Positions 59,191-64,000 of a stretch of 64,000 bases of DNA are shown one piece after another. The stretch is from contig NC_065922.1 of NCBI RefSeq assembly GCF_024586455.1, positions 24,858,089-24,922,088 of the forward strand. The letters run 5' to 3'. Source of the stretch: Bactrocera neohumeralis. Its lineage: Eukaryota > Arthropoda > Insecta > Diptera > Tephritidae. The notes beneath the pieces are model-generated. The model searched no databases. It saw only the letters and a list, made by a program, of their open reading frames with translations, and was not told the origin of the DNA. Within the stretch, counting starts at the first letter, position 1; every line of letters starts with the position of its first letter. Both the position numbers and the translations under genes were made by a program.

Positions 59191-61244
59191 AAATCAATTA
59201 TTTACTGTCTTTACTTATTGGATGCATTTACTTTAAAAAGGTTAGCTGAGCAAATTGTATGTGTATTGCGCATCCGCTCACGCTGAAATTATTAAAAAAT
59301 TTGGTAACAAATAAAAAAAATTAAAAAGATCAACATTATTACCAAGAAATATGTATGTATACATGTGTATATGAAATATATAATATGGTTTTCATTTCAC
59401 AATAAAAACAGAAAGTAAAATATAAAATAGAATAATTAATTAAAACTGTCGAATAGCCAGTTTTTGATGTTTTTCTGTACTCATAAACAATTCTTTTCAC
59501 CGATCTGGCAACTTGCTAATGTAAGTTAAAGTGAATAGTGCATCACTTTGACACGGAAATTGAAAGCATATAAAAATATATTATTATAAACCTCTAGGCA
59601 ACAATTAGGCTGTACAGCACTCTGCTGGTCATTGGTCCAAACCAATTTTTTCGAGCGAAGTTAGCCTACACAATTCAAACATTTGCCTTCCAATTTGGAA
59701 AGGAACTAACAGAAAATATTATTACTCATAATAGTAAGTTCTTAAGAAAGATAAAATGTGAGTCTCATACACATTTTTTTCTCAACACAGTAGTGTCTAA
59801 CATTTTTCGATCAGGCATATATGACGGATGCTATAAGGTTTCAAAGTGGAATCCTCAAAAATAATAAAAATTTTATATTTCTATAATTATTGCAGCCAAA
59901 AGTGAATATATCAGAGAGTGCACTTGAACTTTTACAATTATTGTCTGCCATGAAATCAGAATTTATATATACCTACATATCTTTATGAGTAAAATTCTTC
60001 CTTGGCATAATAGCCGTTGAAGTATTCTCATTAAAACACAAATAAAAGTCTGGCAGCAATTACGCTCAATTGTCAGGGGCAATGCATAACGGTAATGTAA
60101 GCATGAATATCAACAACTGCAATGGCATTACGCCAACCGCACACTGTCATAAATCAAATTTTGACATTTCCCTACTGGCTTCAGTCACTTGGCCAAGATG
60201 CTGGAACCTTCGAAAGCGCCAAAATGGCAAATAAACAAGCATGTATATGTACGTATACATATGTGTATACATGTGTGAATGCGTGTTTATAGGAATATGT
60301 TGCCAGATAACTGCATATGTTAGGAATTTAATAGCCAAGCTATATGCCTCTGCAAATGTTGGTTGCATTCGAAGCATCGGATGGTATTTACTGCCCAGCG
60401 TTGAGGCATCAGCGCGGAATTAGAAAGGAAGAATCTATATACATTAGTAATATATTTAAAGTTATTTGACTGATATACATTCACACACACATATATAGTA
60501 TATATAGGAGTTCCCAGATGCTTGTCTATACCACATATACGATATGTATGTATACGCTTTATGTGTGCTTGCACCACCATTATGCCGTACCTAAGTTTTC
60601 CGCATTCTAATCTTCTGCTTAGCCAACTATATTGTGCATCATTAGTATGCTTTGAAATAATTATGCAGGCAGTATAAATTGCAAACAAATTTAATTGCAG
60701 TCACGATGCTTTTGTGCGAATAACAGCAACAGCAACATCAACAACAACTGGCATTACAGCAGTGGCGCTGAGTGCCGCAGCGACAGGTCAGCAGTTAAGT
60801 AGTTGCCAGCGAAATGAAATAATGATTGTTAAATCTGTATACCTGTGCATTTCATTTCATATTTTAAGTAATATTAATGATTTGTTGTTGTTGGTATTGT
60901 TTGACGACTTCTTTCCGATTAAGTGTCAGTCAGAATGATAAATTATACAGTTATTTAATTGATAAATTTCAAATTCAAATGAAGAAGGTCTTCAACTTGG
61001 GAATAATGAACAAATTTATTTGTGTAAGCATTTAGTTTCTGAAAAGGAATTAACCGTTTGACAGCGGAAGTCATTAATTTTCAGATTAATAAGTTTGCAT
61101 CAAGTGACATTAGTGAGTTTTTAAATGATAAAGTTTGTTTTTGTTAAAGTTAAAATAGAAGTTAAAATAGATGTATATATGTATAAATATTTGATATTGT
61201 TATAACTAAATCTGAAAACGTTAACGGCAACAATTCACCAGTTG
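59191..61244. other. Non-coding DNA
   Basis: A lone TGGCAAC is at about 59505. CA- and CATA-rich stretches occur at 60.24-60.55 kb and CAA-rich sequence at 60.72-60.80 kb. No gene is supported. Confidence 0.45.
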
Positions 61245-61720
61245 TTTCCAGTCACATTGTTTGATGTAAAGGTGACCTTAATCGATCAATTTGTATGACA
61301 GCTATGTATATGTTATAGTGGGCCGATATGAACGATTTGTTTGTGGACTGTGCCATTGATTTTGAAAATAATCTATGCCAAATTGTACGAAGATTCATCG
61401 TCAACTTGAAAAGATTTCTATACACACACTTGACCTTGAGCGATCAGCTTGTATAGCAGCTATATGCTATAGTAGTCTGATCTCAACAATATCTTCGGAA
61501 ACTGTAGCTTAGCCTTGAATAATAGTCTGGACCAAATTTCGTTAAAATATCTTGTCAATTAAAACATATTTCCATGCAAGGACTTGATTTTGATCAGTTT
61601 GTATGGCAGCTACTTGCATATGCTATAGAAGTCCGATATCGGCGCTTTTGACAAATAAGCAGTTTCCGGAGCAAAAACGGACATCTGCAAAATTTCAGAT
61701 CGATAACTTAAAAATTGAGG
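61245..61720 (-). repeat. ACTATAGCATATAGCTG repeat, inverted copy
   Basis: Reverse complements of the family core are seen at about 61290-61330 (TGACAGCTATGTATATGTTA), 61445-61480 (GCAGCTATATGCTATAGTAG) and 61595-61650 (GGCAGCTACTTGCATATGCT). The unit step is about 150 bp. Confidence 0.7.
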
Positions 61721-61904
61721 GTACACTATTCAATGATCGAAGAAAAAAGGAGAAAATCAATCCTCTCTAATGGTTCATAGTAATCGTATGCGAATATAAA
61801 TTTTGGAATATTTTTAAATTTTTCCTTTAAAATGAAGTAAGTAACAGTCCGCCATCGGACTTCGTGCCCTGTTTTTTAATTTCATATTTTTTTTATACAT
61901 TTAA

Positions 61905-62545
61905 GGAATATGGCAACTCTTGCATTTTGCAATTTGTAACTAAAGTTGGCAACTCTTACAAATTTTCAATTTAACAACTAAACTCATGACTTACTTTGAA
62001 ATTGTTTGAAATTTCTTACTTACTTGTTTTGCATTCCTTATTGATTTCTTTCCAAAAACAGGTGGCAACTCTTGGAAGTGATATTTTTATAATAAAAATT
62101 ACTTAAACACTTCTTTACACATATTGGATAATTTTACTATAATATAGTTGATTTATTTAATAAAAATAATAATGTGGCAACCCTATTTTTGAAAAATCCG
62201 CTTAATTTAAAAGCATTACATTTTTAGAATTAGGGTAAAAAATTATATTATTTAATTTTTTAGTTAGCGCGATGGATTCTGTTTGAACTTTATTTGTTAA
62301 AATCAGGTGGCAACTCTTGGTAGTGATATTTTTGTTATAATGCTTACTAATACACTTTATTACACATTTTAGACAATTTTAATAAAATATTATATAATTG
62401 TTTTATTGGCTAAATATAATGATATGGCAACCTTAATTTTGATTATTTTTATTAAGAGGCATTAAATTTTTGGAATTAGATAAAAAAAATTATATTACTT
62501 AATTTTTGTTTAACGCCATGGATAAAACTTTCTTTCAAATGTATT
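61905..62545 (+). repeat. TGGCAAC array with a 245-bp higher-order duplication
   Basis: TGGCAAC occurs at about 61911, 61947, 62063, 62175, 62308 and 62424. The block from 62058 to 62290 is repeated from 62303 to 62540. Both halves start CAGGTGGCAACTCTTGG and share GTGATATTTTT, a second TGGCAACC after about 112-116 bp, GCATTA and a TTATATTA end. The 245-bp unit is therefore two ~120-bp units copied together. Confidence 0.8.
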
Positions 62546-62675
62546 TGTTAAGACTCTCTGTTTTTGGGTTCGTAATCTACCGATAGCACCCAATAAGATT
62601 TCAAACAACTTTATATAGCTTTTCATAATGAATAATTAATCTTTTTTTCTGAACAATAAAACACGGTTTTCCGTG

Positions 62676-62785
62676 TGAGAAGTGAGTGGAAAAGAGAGTG
62701 AGGAAAGAGCGGGAAGTTAAGAGTAGATATAGAGGCAGAGAAAGAGAGTGAGTGAGAGAGCTGGAAGGATAAGAAATTGAGTCAA
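62676..62785 (+). other. Purine-rich GAGAG tract
   Basis: About 105 bp that is almost all G and A on the plus strand, with several GAGAG and GTGAGTGAGAGAG motifs. GAGAG is the binding motif of the fly GAGA factor (Trl), so a regulatory role is possible but only inferred. Confidence 0.4.
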
Positions 62786-64000
62786 TTCAATGAAATCGTT
62801 TTGAACAGCATTGTCAGGAAGTAAGAATGTTTGGATCAAATAAGATCTTCACTTCCTAAAATTAGGGATCGTTTACTTAAGGGTTTACTCCGTCGGATTA
62901 ATTAATTATAAATTTATCCGAACATGTTGCTTTGAGAATACTATATGTCTAACAAGAGTTCGTCCACTGTAAAGTTGCGGATATTGAAAGCACTATCATC
63001 AAAAAAAGTAGCGTTATTAAAGAAATTATGATTATTAGCAATTATAGTAGAGATCCTTTGAAGAAACGAAAGCTTCGTATATCAAATTACTTCATATAGT
63101 ATTTATATGTCCTAATCGCGAATTGAAGCATCTCTGCCTAAGAGTAACTATAGATACGCGAGATGTTAGGAAGTCATTCTGGTAAGCACGCCAAGCTACG
63201 ATTATCTCCCTTCTCCAAAGAAACCTATCTAGCATATATATATATTTTTTCTACTAATCTCGCTAAATTTACATTTTGAGCAGCTTCTTTACAATATTGT
63301 AAATTAGTTAAATCATAATTTGTACAAGTATGTTATACTCATAAGAAACAGGTTGCCATAAAACTGAACAGAGCAAACATATCTACATAGCATAAAACTA
63401 CTAAACGTAAAATACGTGACTTGAAATTGTTCTTTAAATTAAGCATAAAACACAAGCAAACGTTATTGGCTAATTAATATGCAGACATTATAACACATAA
63501 CTTTATATGATACCACATTCCAAGAGTTAGTTTTAAATTGCTCATTTTTAATATGAGTGAGATAGTGCAAGGAATGATGTTGTGCTATATATGTATGTAT
63601 GTTTTTAAGAGTGGCATAAATTTGGAGGGAAAATGCAAGAATACCCAGCAGGAAAAGTTGCTTATAAAAAATATATGAAATTCATTTATGGATCAAACAT
63701 AAAATTCTATTCCTACTGTGCAAGTTAAGCCATCTTCGCTTATTGTAAAAATATTAAGATTACAGGGTGTATGGTTTTATTTCTTCTTGAAATGTTGCCA
63801 TAGATTTTTTAACATTTTTCTTAAATGATTCCTATTGATTCAATAATAATATGTTTACCGGGTTAATAGAATCATTGGAAACTACTTGGATGAAATCTGA
63901 TTATCACTTTGACTCGCTTTTCTTTAGTCATACCAAATAATCCAAGTTTTTTGATTTAGTAAATTGGGAATAGGCTCAAGATGTTGATAGTATAGGTATT
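62786..64000. other. AT-rich non-coding DNA
   Basis: Isolated GTTGCCATA motifs lie near 63352 and 63795. Nothing else is recognised up to the window end. Confidence 0.5.

Noticed and set aside
1..64000. tRNA, rRNA, CRISPR arrays, bacterial operons, riboswitches and viral genes.
   Set aside because: No tRNA A/B-box pair, no direct-repeat and spacer arrays, no Shine-Dalgarno-led gene strings, and no retroviral gag-pol-env or viral replication domains were seen by eye.

Overview
This window looks like dipteran genomic DNA, most likely from a tephritid fruit fly (a Bactrocera, Zeugodacus or Ceratitis type genome). The evidence is a very AT-rich background, scattered CA/GT and CAA/CAG microsatellites, and dead copies of mariner, DD41D Tc1/mariner and jockey-type LINE elements typical of such flies. 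The host assignment is inference; no host gene in the window is diagnostic. There are no bacterial features, no tRNA or rRNA genes and no CRISPR arrays. Nearly every longer open frame is a chance frame, a microsatellite translation or part of a transposon.

Host coding content is almost nil. The one well-supported piece is a first exon on the minus strand at 4,651-5,152. It has a TATA box, an initiator, a Kozak-matched ATG, 104 codons holding a hydrophobic signal or anchor segment, and a GTAAGT donor in phase 1. Its next exon would lie below position 4,651 or outside the window. A second candidate is an isolated 57-bp exon on the minus strand at 41,238-41,294 with a branch point, pyrimidine tract, acceptor and donor. 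Otherwise the window reads as intergenic or giant-intron DNA, with a few CpG- or CA-richer stretches (about 11.9-12.7, 25.9-26.7, 30.3-30.7, 34.8-35.7 and 37.9-39.1 kb) that could be promoters or untranslated exons.

Mobile elements, left to right: a LINE reverse-transcriptase scrap (13.4 kb); a truncated mariner (13.9-14.6 kb); a jockey-type LINE 3' scrap (17.0-17.4 kb); two copies of a ~1-kb repeat with inverted ends (21.2-22.1 and 33.3-34.3 kb); a dead DD41D element (26.8-28.0 kb); a 0.55-kb internally deleted mariner with near-perfect terminal repeats (29.1-29.7 kb); a decayed Mos1-type mariner carrying a LINE scrap (40-41 kb); two LINE scraps on the minus strand (45.1-45.5 kb); and a mellifera-type mariner (49.9-51.0 kb). 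Another dispersed family, built on an ACTATAGCATATAGCTG core, appears at 16.7, 32.7, 37.2, 57.2 and, inverted, 61.3 kb.

The most unusual content is a set of unrelated degenerate tandem arrays, several sharing a step of roughly 115-140 bp: TATCGATA-rich units (1.6-3.0 kb), GGGATCCCG units (6.3-7.2 kb), CACCAC/GTGGTG units (9.3-10.1 kb), TGGCAAC units (23.2-25.2 kb, 39.4-39.7 kb inverted, 58.0-59.2 kb inverted, 61.9-62.5 kb) and a clean 116-bp satellite (52.2-52.9 kb) with a lone inverted monomer 5 kb away. A 1.5-kb TTTTAATTTT-type tract that flips to A-rich at about 43.48 kb is a further structural oddity. No multi-gene system such as an operon, defence island or gene cluster could be found.
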